Assembly (NCBI RefSeq): GCF_019733355.1
Contig: NZ_JAIHLQ010000024.1
Location: forward strand, 1-64,000
Source of the DNA: Pseudomonas baetica
GTDB taxonomy: Bacteria; Pseudomonadota; Gammaproteobacteria; Pseudomonadales; Pseudomonadaceae
DNA: 64,000 nucleotides
Direction of reading: 5' to 3'
This document shows, piece after piece, positions 9,387-16,707 of the stretch. The notes beneath the pieces are model-generated. The model ran no database searches and had not been told where the DNA came from. It worked only from the letters and a program-made list of their open reading frames with translations. Positions within the stretch are counted from its first letter, which is position 1; each line of letters opens with the position of its first letter. The position numbers and the translations under genes were made by a program.

Positions 9387-9448
9387 CTTCGCGAGCTAGC
9401 CCGCATTGGAGTGCGTTCCCCTGTGGGGGCGAACTTGCTCGCGAAGGC
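9387..9448. repeat. Degenerate REPIN between tcdA and csdE
   Basis: Two diverged, inverted REP arms (CCTTCGCGAGCTAGCCCGC and GAACTTGCTCGCGAAGG) surround a short spacer between the convergent 3' ends of tcdA and csdE. The arms carry substitutions relative to the other copies, suggesting an old element. Confidence 0.65.
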
Positions 9449-9450
9449 GA

Positions 9451-9855
9451 TCAAACAGCCAACTCATTCATCCGCTTGAGCACGGCATTCAAGCCGTTAC
9501 TGCGCGACGGTGAAAGCTGGCGCGAAAGCCCCAACTGATTGAACCAGTCCGGCAAATCCACCTGCTGCAACTCATCAGCGGTCAACCCGTTGACCCTCGC
9601 CAGCAGCAACGCCACCAACCCACGAATCATCCGCGCATCACTGCTGGCGCTGAATTGCCAGTGACCGTCCTGCAATTTGCCCACCAGCCACACTTGGCTT
9701 TCACAACCATGCACCCGGTTGGCGTCGTTTTTATCCGCATCGCCCAGCGGCGGCAGACAATCACCGAACTGCATCAGCAAACGCGCTCGTTGTTCCCAGC
9801 CGGCAGCATTCTGAAAGGTTTGCAGCGCTTGCGCGGCGGCGATCGGCAGGCTCAT
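9451..9855 (-). CDS. csdE: Sulfur acceptor protein of the SufE/CsdE family
   Basis: A 134-residue protein that takes persulfide sulfur from a cysteine desulfurase and stimulates its activity. The acceptor cysteine is visible at C51 in the conserved NRVHGCESQVW segment. Its ATG overlaps the stop codon of the upstream desulfurase gene by four bases (ATGA), so the pair is coupled. SufE and CsdE are close homologues. I use csdE because the cluster contains tcdA and no suf scaffold genes, but sufE is a legitimate alternative name. Confidence 0.9.
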   Translation of the reverse strand: MSLPIAAAQALQTFQNAAGWEQRARLLMQFGDCLPPLGDADKNDANRVHGCESQVWLVGKLQDGHWQFSASSDARMIRGLVALLLARVNGLTADELQQVDLPDWFNQLGLSRQLSPSRSNGLNAVLKRMNELAV

Positions 9856-11057
9856 CGCAACAACTCCAGTGCCTGATCCAGCGCTTCAAAAAAGCGCTCC
9901 AGATCCTCGGAGTCGTTGTACAGCGCCAGCGATACGCGAATCGCCCCAGCGAGCTCGAAGCTTTTGAGCAGTGGCATGGCGCAGTGATGCCCGGCGCGCA
10001 CGGCAATGCCTTGCTCGGTGAGCAAGTGCGCCAGATCGGCGTTGTGCACGCCTTCGACGACAAAACTGGCCAGCGCCAGTTGCGGCGAGCCCAGCACGCG
10101 AATGCCGTTGCGAGCGGCGAGGCCGCACAGCAGATAATCATGCAGCGCCGCTTCGTGAGCAGACACCGCGTCCTGATCCAGCCCTGCCAGATAATCGAGG
10201 GTCGCCCCGAGGCCGATCACACTGGCAATCGGCGGCGTGCCAGCCTCGAAGCCCAGCGGAGCAGGGCGGAAGCGCGCGTCGTGATAATTGGCTTCCAGCA
10301 CCATTTCGCCGCCGAACTGCCACGGCTTCAGGTGTTCAAGCGCCTTGTTGCGCCCGAACAACACGCCGAGGCCATCAGGGCCGTACAGCTTATGGCTGGA
10401 AAACACATAGAAGTCGCAACCGAGGGCCTGCACGTCATGCCGACCATGTACCACGCCCTGGGCGCCATCGACCACGGTCAGGGCGTTTTGCGCCTTGGCC
10501 ATGGCCAGCAACGCGGGCAGTGGTTGCCAGGCGCCGAGCACGTTGGACAACTGACTGACCGCCAGCAATCGGGTGCGCGGGGTGATCAAACGCACCGCCG
10601 CCGCGAGGTCGATCAAGCCGTCGTCATCCAGTGGCAGGATCACCAGTTTCAAGTCACGACGTTGCGCCAGTTGCTGCCACGGCAGCAGGTTGGCGTGATG
10701 CTCCAGGGCGCTGATGACAATTTCATCGCCCGGATGGAAAAGATGTTCCAGGCCATAAGCCAGGAGATTCAGCGCACTGGTGGCGCCGTGGGTGAAGATG
10801 ATCTGCCCGCTGTCACCGGCATTGAGCCACTGGGCAACCTTGAGGCGACTGTCTTCGAACGCTTGCGTGGCATGGGCGCCGGGCAAGTGCTGCGCACGAT
10901 GCACATTCGCCGCACCGTTGGCGTAGTAATGCGCCAATGCGTCGAGCAGGGCCTGGGGTTTTTGCGTGGTGGCGGCGTTATCCAGATAGGTCTGGTCTTG
11001 CCGTTGCAGAGCGGCGATGGCCGGGAAGTCGGCGCGCCAGGGAGAGGGAATCATCAT
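9852..11057 (-). CDS. csdA: Cysteine desulfurase, SufS/CsdA class
   Basis: A PLP enzyme of the class II desulfurases that converts cysteine to alanine and enzyme-bound persulfide. The 401-residue protein carries the PLP lysine K223 (FSSHKLYG) and the catalytic cysteine C359 (AGHHCAMP). Starting at the second ATG (11054) these become K222 and C358, the numbering of E. coli CsdA. An AGGG box lies 8 bases before the first ATG, so I kept 11057. It is the first gene of the csdA-csdE pair. The choice between CsdA and SufS rests on gene context. Confidence 0.92.
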   Translation of the reverse strand: MMIPSPWRADFPAIAALQRQDQTYLDNAATTQKPQALLDALAHYYANGAANVHRAQHLPGAHATQAFEDSRLKVAQWLNAGDSGQIIFTHGATSALNLLAYGLEHLFHPGDEIVISALEHHANLLPWQQLAQRRDLKLVILPLDDDGLIDLAAAVRLITPRTRLLAVSQLSNVLGAWQPLPALLAMAKAQNALTVVDGAQGVVHGRHDVQALGCDFYVFSSHKLYGPDGLGVLFGRNKALEHLKPWQFGGEMVLEANYHDARFRPAPLGFEAGTPPIASVIGLGATLDYLAGLDQDAVSAHEAALHDYLLCGLAARNGIRVLGSPQLALASFVVEGVHNADLAHLLTEQGIAVRAGHHCAMPLLKSFELAGAIRVSLALYNDSEDLERFFEALDQALELLR

Positions 11058-11099
11058 CTGTTAAGCCCTGTGAACTTGGGCGGGGTTTACGCCAGACCC

Positions 11100-11190
11100 T
11101 GTGGGAGCAGGCTTGCTGGCGAAGGCGTTGTGTCATTCAGCAAAGTCGTTGACTGACAGGATGCTTTCGCGAGCAAGCCCACTCCCACAG
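11100..11190. repeat. REPIN between csdA and dapD
   Basis: Two inverted REP arms (TGTGGGAGCAGGCTTGCTGG and CGCGAGCAAGCCCACTCCCA) lie about 45 bases apart. Both arms carry point changes from the window consensus. The element occupies the gap between two minus-strand genes. Confidence 0.8.
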
Positions 11191-11206
11191 GGGATCGTGT
11201 GGCTGC

Positions 11207-12241
11207 TTAGTTGTGAGCGTGCAGCGCTTCGTTCAGCTCGATGGCCGACTTGTGGGTTTTGCACTCCACGGCACCGGTTTGCGAATTGCGGCGGAACAGC
11301 AGGTCGGTCTGGCCCGCCAGTTCACGCGCTTTCACGACTTTGACCAAGTTGTTGTTTTCATCCAGCAGCGCAACCTTGGTACCCGCGGTCACGTACAGGC
11401 CCGACTCTACGGTGTTGCGGTCGCCCAATGGAATACCGATACCGGCGTTGGCGCCGATCAGGCAGCCTTCGCCGACCTTGATCACGATGTTGCCGCCGCC
11501 CGACAGGGTGCCCATGGTCGAGCAACCGCCGCCCAGGTCCGAACCCTTGCCAACAAAGACGCCAGCGGATACACGGCCTTCGATCATGCCTGGGCCTTCG
11601 GTGCCGGCATTGAAGTTGATGAAGCCTTCGTGCATCACGGTGGTGCCTTCACCGACGTAAGCACCCAGACGCAGACGCGCGGCATCAGCGATACGCACGC
11701 CGGCCGGCACCACGTAGTCGGTCATTTTCGGGAACTTGTCTACCGAGAACACTTCCAGCAGTTCGCCACGCAGACGGGCTTCGAGTTGCATTTCGGCCAG
11801 TTCGCTCTGGTCGATCGCGCCCTGGCTGGTCCAGGCAACGTTTGGCAGCAGCGGGAAGATCCCGGCCAGGCTCACACCGTGCGGCTTGACCAAGCGGTGG
11901 GACAGCAGGTGCAGCTTGAGGTAAGCCTCTGGCGTCGACGTCAGTTGTGTATCTTCGGCCAGTACGGTGGCGACCAGCGGCTTGTGGCTCTCGGCCAGAC
12001 GGGTCAGCAGTTTGCCTTGAACGGCGTCGATGCCTTTCACCGCTTCAGCCAGTTGCGCAGCCTGCGCGGTGGTGAAGGTGATGGCCTGGTTGCCTTGGGT
12101 GTAACCGAGGATCGGCGCAACAGCAGCGACCAGTTCAGCCGACGGGTTGAGCAGTGGCTGTGCATAGAACACTTCCAGCCATGCGCCTTGACGGTTTTGT
12201 GTGCCGACGCCGAAGGCGATGCTGAACAGGGAATTGGACAT
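11207..12241 (-). CDS. dapD: Tetrahydrodipicolinate N-succinyltransferase DapD
   Basis: DapD succinylates tetrahydrodipicolinate with succinyl-CoA in DAP/lysine synthesis. The 344-residue protein is the long form found in pseudomonads rather than the ~274-residue enterobacterial form. Its C-terminal half has hexapeptide repeats of a left-handed beta helix (GKGSDLGGG, VGEGCLIGANAGIGIPLG). I start at the ATG at 12241 (MSNSLFSIAFG); an upstream extension in frame overlaps the preceding gene and is unlikely to be coding. It lies directly downstream of the yffB-like gene and may share its transcript. Confidence 0.95.
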   Translation of the reverse strand: MSNSLFSIAFGVGTQNRQGAWLEVFYAQPLLNPSAELVAAVAPILGYTQGNQAITFTTAQAAQLAEAVKGIDAVQGKLLTRLAESHKPLVATVLAEDTQLTSTPEAYLKLHLLSHRLVKPHGVSLAGIFPLLPNVAWTSQGAIDQSELAEMQLEARLRGELLEVFSVDKFPKMTDYVVPAGVRIADAARLRLGAYVGEGTTVMHEGFINFNAGTEGPGMIEGRVSAGVFVGKGSDLGGGCSTMGTLSGGGNIVIKVGEGCLIGANAGIGIPLGDRNTVESGLYVTAGTKVALLDENNNLVKVVKARELAGQTDLLFRRNSQTGAVECKTHKSAIELNEALHAHN

Positions 12242-12272
12242 GTGAATACCTCTGCAAAAAGTGACGGGCTGC

Positions 12273-12635
12273 TTACTTGAGCGCGGCCGCGTAGATGTCT
12301 GGCTTGAAGCCAATCAGGGTTCTGTCACCGAGATCGAGCACCGGGCGCTTGATCATCGAGGGTTGAGCGAGCATCAGTTCGATGGCTTTCGATTGGTCGA
12401 GATCGGCTTTGCGTTCGTCGTCGAGTTTGCGAAAGGTCGTGCCTGCGCGGTTCAACACCGTTTGCCAGCCGTGCTCGTCACACCATTGGGTCAGGTGTTC
12501 ACGGTCGATACCGGCGGTTTTGTAATCATGGAAGTCGTAGCTGACAGCGTGTTCATCGAGCCAGGTGCGCGCCTTTTTCATGGTGTCGCAGGCTTTGATG
12601 CCGAAAAGGTGCAACGTTTTACTTGAAACGGTCAA
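12273..12635 (-). CDS. yffB: ArsC/Spx-family thioredoxin-fold protein (YffB type)
   Basis: A 120-residue ArsC-family protein with a single N-terminal cysteine, C16, in the segment FGIKACDTMKKA. This is typical of YffB/Spx-like proteins rather than true arsenate reductases with several catalytic cysteines. The start is a TTG at 12635. It is supported by a very strong AAAGGGGG Shine-Dalgarno about 7 bases upstream, and no ATG lies near it. It sits 31 bases upstream of dapD. Biological substrate is unknown; a glutathione-dependent thiol reductase role is only suggested for the family. Confidence 0.85.
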   Translation of the reverse strand: MTVSSKTLHLFGIKACDTMKKARTWLDEHAVSYDFHDYKTAGIDREHLTQWCDEHGWQTVLNRAGTTFRKLDDERKADLDQSKAIELMLAQPSMIKRPVLDLGDRTLIGFKPDIYAAALK

Positions 12636-12818
12636 GGAATTGCCCCCTTTACAGGTGCTGGAAAAAAATGGTCTGGGATTATGCCATGCCCCTTCGGGTA
12701 AAGCGCAAAACCTGTGGGCGCGAGTTTGCGAGGCTGCGACGTAGGTGCAACGGTCACGCGCATCCTAAGCGGCTAATATGGCAGTTCAACGCTGTCGATC
12801 TCCTGAGATTTGCGCTTT

Positions 12819-14450
12819 ATGCAAACTGCCTACACCGTTCTGATCCTGCTGATGCTGGTCAGCGTCTCGCGTTTGGTCGGACGGGTCATCCCGTTGCCAT
12901 TGCCTCTGGTGCAAATCGCCGCCGGTGCCTTGCTGGCCTGGCCTACGCTCGGTCTGCATGTGGCGCTCGACCCTGAATTGTTCCTGTTTCTGTTTCTGCC
13001 GCCGCTGCTGTTCTCCGACGGTTGGCGCATGCCCAAACGCGAGCTCTGGCATCTGCGGGGGCCCATCCTGACGCTGGCGGTGGGGCTTGTGCTGTTCACC
13101 GTGGTCGGCGCCGGGTACTTCATTCATTGGCTGTTGCCGACGATTGCGTTGCCCGTGGCTTTTGCTTTGGCAGCCGTTTTGTCACCAACCGACGCCGTGG
13201 CCGTCTCGGCTATTTCGCAAAATCGCCTGCCGACGCCGCTGATGCACATATTGCAAGGCGAGGCGCTGATGAATGATGCGTCGGGCCTGGTGACGTTCAA
13301 GTTCGCCTTGGCGGCAGCCGTCACCGGGGTGTTTTCGCTGACCAATGCGAGCCTGGACTTTGTTGTGGTGGCAATCGGCGGGCTGGCCGTTGGGGTGGCA
13401 TTGAGCTGGTTGGTCGGGCGCGGGCGCGCTTGGATGATCGCCCGTGGTTGGGATGATCCGGCCACCCATGTGGTGTTTATGTTGTTGCTGCCGTTCGCCG
13501 CGTACGTTTTGGCTGAGCGCCTGGGTGTGTCGGGCATTCTTTCGGCGGTGGCGGCGGGGATGATGCAGAGCTGGCTCGACCTGCTGCCGCGCCAGACCAG
13601 CACCCGACTGCTCAATCGCAGCGTCTGGTCGCTGCTGGAGTTTGCCTTCAACGGCCTGATCTTTCTGCTATTGGGCTTGCAGTTGCCGGACATTATCAAG
13701 GCTGTGGTCAGCCATGAGCCAACGCTGTGGCCAACGTTGCTTTATCGCTGCCTCGATGTGGTGGCGATTTTCCTGGCGTTGGTGTTGCTGCGGTTTATCT
13801 GGGTACAAAGCATCTGGCGGTTGTCCGTGCTGCTGCGGCGTTTGCGTGGCAAAGGTGAGCTGACACAAGTGCCCACCGCCCGTTCCTGCTGGTTGTTGAC
13901 CGTCGGCGGTGTGCGCGGGGCGGTCACACTGGCGGGCGTGATGTCGGTACCGATGTTGATAGGGGCGGACGCATTTCCCGAACGTGATCTGCTGATCTTC
14001 ATCGCTGCCGGCGTGATCCTGCTGTCGTTGATATCGGCATGCATTGTGCTGCCGCTGTTGCTGCATGGAATCCAGAAGAGTCCAGACGACAAACGCCGTC
14101 AGGAAGTCCGCGATGCCTGGCGCCAAACCGCTGAAGCGGCCATTCATGCGCTTGAAACCGAAGAGTTCCCCCCGCAGGACGCTGCGCAAGCGGCGTTGGC
14201 GGCCGAGCTCAAGGCCCGGATCATGTCCGAGTATCGCCATCAATTGGACGTGTTCAATGATTCCGCCGAAGCGCAGGCGCTGGCGTTCCAGATGGATCTG
14301 CTGGAACGTCATTTGCGTGTGAAGGCACTGCGGGCGCAGCGCCTTGAACTCTATAGCCTGAGTCGCCATCACCAGATCGGCGATGACGTGCTCAGGGAAG
14401 TGCTGGCTGACCTGGACTTGAGCGAGGCGAATCTGGGAAAGATCAAATAG
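12819..14450 (+). CDS. CPA1-family Na+/H+ antiporter
   Basis: A 543-residue integral membrane protein that would exchange cytosolic Na+ (or K+) for protons. About 12 hydrophobic helices fill residues 1-420, followed by a charged cytosolic tail of about 120 residues. Family-defining motifs are present: SPTDAVAVS (122-130) and the ion-binding Asn-Asp pair at 152-153 (EALMNDASG). I start at the ATG 12819; a TTG three codons earlier is possible. It is divergent from yffB. Its 3' end overlaps the convergent metzincin gene by 8 bases. The transported ion cannot be decided from sequence. Confidence 0.9.
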   Translation: MQTAYTVLILLMLVSVSRLVGRVIPLPLPLVQIAAGALLAWPTLGLHVALDPELFLFLFLPPLLFSDGWRMPKRELWHLRGPILTLAVGLVLFTVVGAGYFIHWLLPTIALPVAFALAAVLSPTDAVAVSAISQNRLPTPLMHILQGEALMNDASGLVTFKFALAAAVTGVFSLTNASLDFVVVAIGGLAVGVALSWLVGRGRAWMIARGWDDPATHVVFMLLLPFAAYVLAERLGVSGILSAVAAGMMQSWLDLLPRQTSTRLLNRSVWSLLEFAFNGLIFLLLGLQLPDIIKAVVSHEPTLWPTLLYRCLDVVAIFLALVLLRFIWVQSIWRLSVLLRRLRGKGELTQVPTARSCWLLTVGGVRGAVTLAGVMSVPMLIGADAFPERDLLIFIAAGVILLSLISACIVLPLLLHGIQKSPDDKRRQEVRDAWRQTAEAAIHALETEEFPPQDAAQAALAAELKARIMSEYRHQLDVFNDSAEAQALAFQMDLLERHLRVKALRAQRLELYSLSRHHQIGDDVLREVLADLDLSEANLGKIK

Positions 14451-15189
14451 GCAGTTCGCGATAGTTGATGGGGGGATAGGTCTGACTTGCAAACAACTTG
14501 TCCCCCTCGCTGAGCGTTGTATTTATTTTCGTCTGCCAGTTCGACAAGGTCATGAAGGCTGGTACGTGGTAGTGCATGACGGAGTCTTTATCGTACTTGC
14601 CAAAAGACAGTGTTTGGGTCGGATCAACATCAAAAAGATTAAGGTTGACTTGTGCTTTGGTCCATCCGAAGTTGGTTTTGAAGAAGTTATAAACTACCGG
14701 TTTGTTCCATGGAATATTGGCTTGGGGGTGCAGGTGCGCATGATGGAAACCCAAGGCATGACCAAACTCATGAAGCAGTGTGCGCTCAAAATCGAAGTTG
14801 TCCGGTTCTACCCCGATGCACAGGGTCGCAAGGTCAGCGTCGATGGTGAGTGCTTCTGTCCCCATGGTCGAGTAGCTATCCTTGCCGCCCACAGCGATGC
14901 GAATTTCACCTTTGTCATCCGCTACGATTTCGAAGGCCAGACTGACGTAAGGCTCCCATTGGCGAATGATCCGTTCAATTCGGTCTCTCAGGTCCAAAGG
15001 AACATCGTGGGTGAAGGATATTTTAAGGGTGCTGGCGTTTTCCCATAAATAGTCGGCATAAGCGACTGAGCGCTTGTGACGTCCTTGAGATAACGGTTGT
15101 ACTCGGTCTTCGGTATGTTCTTCATTGATCGAGTCAGTGCAGTTGCTTTTATTCTGCAGCTTCAGTTCTACATAGTGGAATAGTTGCAT
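14443..15189 (-). CDS. Metzincin-type zinc metalloprotease (astacin/matrixin-like)
   Basis: A 248-residue protein with the metzincin zinc motif HEXXHXXGXXH at residues 140-150 (HEFGHALGFHH). A Met-turn SVMHY at 203-207, as in astacins, follows. No signal peptide or propeptide is obvious: the N-terminus (MQLFHYVELK) is not hydrophobic enough. The start could instead be 15198. Base composition is lower in GC than neighbours (24 G/C in 60 at 14581-14640 by hand count), which points to horizontal acquisition. It is convergent with the antiporter gene. Protease activity is well supported by motif; target and location are unknown. Confidence 0.82.
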   Translation of the reverse strand: MQLFHYVELKLQNKSNCTDSINEEHTEDRVQPLSQGRHKRSVAYADYLWENASTLKISFTHDVPLDLRDRIERIIRQWEPYVSLAFEIVADDKGEIRIAVGGKDSYSTMGTEALTIDADLATLCIGVEPDNFDFERTLLHEFGHALGFHHAHLHPQANIPWNKPVVYNFFKTNFGWTKAQVNLNLFDVDPTQTLSFGKYDKDSVMHYHVPAFMTLSNWQTKINTTLSEGDKLFASQTYPPINYRELPI

Positions 15190-15429
15190 GATCAACATCC
15201 GTGTGGGTTGTGAATGTCTGTCCTGATCCATTGGACAAACCTGTTAAAGCGGATGCGAAGATAATCTGGTTGGGCATTCTTTGGGTGCAGATGTTGTAAC
15301 TTTATGCTGGAGCAATGTCCCGTTGTTGCATTTGTTTTTAGGGGTTGGAGTATTGGCGCACAGGGATAACTCAGGGCGGCCGGACAGGAGACTGTTGATG
15401 GGATGAATGTGTAACTTTTAATCAGGCCG

Positions 15430-15452
15430 TTGCGCCAGGTTGCCTGGCGCAA
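15430..15452 (-). terminator. Hairpin downstream of dapC
   Basis: A perfect 10-bp inverted repeat (TTGCGCCAGG/CCTGGCGCAA) with a 3-base loop lies 12 bases beyond the dapC stop. There is no U tract on either strand, so it may be a weak terminator or an mRNA 3'-end stabiliser. The rest of 15190-15463 is AT-rich with no other feature I can see. Confidence 0.45.
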
Positions 15453-15463
15453 GACTTCGGAAG

Positions 15464-16663
15464 TTACTGCTTGCGAGTAATAAAAGCGCGAATCCGCTCA
15501 GCCGCTTCAACGCATTCCGCCAAGGGTGCTACCAGCGCCATGCGCACGCGGCCAGCCCCAGGGTTGACGCCATCCACTTCCCGGGAGAGATAGGAGCCCG
15601 GCACCACGGTCACGTGTTCTTCGGCAAACAGATCACGGCAAAACGCAGCATCGTCACCTTGCACACTTGGCCACAGGTAGAAGCTGCCATCGGGACGTTG
15701 CACATCCATCACCGGGCTGAGGACTTCCAGCACCGCATCAAACTTCTCGCGATACAGCGCACGGTTGGCGCGCACATGCACTTCGTCGTTCCACGCGGCG
15801 ACGCTGGCCAGTTGGGTTTGAACCGGCATTGCGCAGCCATGGTAGGTGCGATACAGCAGGAAGCCTTTGAGAATGTCGGCGTCGCCGGCCACAAACCCGG
15901 AACGCAGGCCCGGCAGATTGGAGCGCTTGGACAGGCTGTGGAACACCACGCAGCGTTTGAAATCCTTGCGGCCCAGTTCGACGCAGGCAGTGAGCAGGCC
16001 GGGCGGCGGCGTCTGTTCGTCGAAGTACAGTTCGCTGTAGCACTCGTCGGCGGCAATCACGAAATCATATTCGTCGGCCAGGGCGATGAGTTTTTTCAGG
16101 GTCTCGACCGGGATCAACGCGCCGGTCGGGTTGCCCGGCGAGCACAGGAACAGAATCTGGCAGCGCTTCCAGATGTCCGGCGAGACGGCATCGAAGTCCG
16201 GGTTGAAACCGTTCTCGTCGAGGCACGGCAGGTAATGCGGCTTGGCACCGGCGAGGAAGGCGGCGCCTTCGTAGATCTGATAGAACGGGTTCGGGCTGAC
16301 CACCAGTGCGTCATCACCACGGTTGACCACGGTTTGTGTGAAGGCGAACAGCGCCTCACGGGTTCCGTTGACCGGCAGCACGTTGCGCGCCGGGTCGATC
16401 CAGCCGGTTGGCACGCCGAAGCGGCGCTCGCACCAGCCAGCAATGGCTTCGCGCAGCGCCGCAATGCCGAGCGTGGTCGGGTACACCGCCATCTGATCCA
16501 GATTGTTGGCCAACGCCTCGGCGACGAAGCTTGGCGAGCGATGCTTCGGCTCACCGATGGACAGCGCGATCGGGCGCTTGTCCGGATTCGGCGTGACGGT
16601 GCCGAGCAGGGCGCGCAGCTTTTCGAAAGGGTAGGGCTGGAGCTGGTTCAGAGCGTTGTTCAT
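15464..16663 (-). CDS. dapC: N-succinyl-LL-diaminopimelate aminotransferase DapC
   Basis: A fold-type I PLP aminotransferase of 399 residues that transfers an amino group from glutamate to N-succinyl-2-amino-6-ketopimelate in lysine synthesis. The Schiff-base lysine is K246 in FHSLSKRSN. SPGNPTGA lies at 175-182, and the phosphate-binding region is also visible. The position directly downstream of glnD on the same strand, and the presence of dapD and dapE in this window, support DapC over other class I aminotransferases. The gap to glnD is 44 bases, so co-transcription is likely. Confidence 0.93.
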   Translation of the reverse strand: MNNALNQLQPYPFEKLRALLGTVTPNPDKRPIALSIGEPKHRSPSFVAEALANNLDQMAVYPTTLGIAALREAIAGWCERRFGVPTGWIDPARNVLPVNGTREALFAFTQTVVNRGDDALVVSPNPFYQIYEGAAFLAGAKPHYLPCLDENGFNPDFDAVSPDIWKRCQILFLCSPGNPTGALIPVETLKKLIALADEYDFVIAADECYSELYFDEQTPPPGLLTACVELGRKDFKRCVVFHSLSKRSNLPGLRSGFVAGDADILKGFLLYRTYHGCAMPVQTQLASVAAWNDEVHVRANRALYREKFDAVLEVLSPVMDVQRPDGSFYLWPSVQGDDAAFCRDLFAEEHVTVVPGSYLSREVDGVNPGAGRVRMALVAPLAECVEAAERIRAFITRKQ

Positions 16664-16707
16664 TCGTGCAGGGTCTCAATGCAAAGCAGATTAATCCGGG
16701 TGCGCAG

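Noticed and set aside
12273..12635. ArsC-family protein as a true arsenate reductase
   Set aside because: There is one N-terminal cysteine, no ars genes nearby, and best resemblance to YffB/Spx-like proteins beside dap genes.
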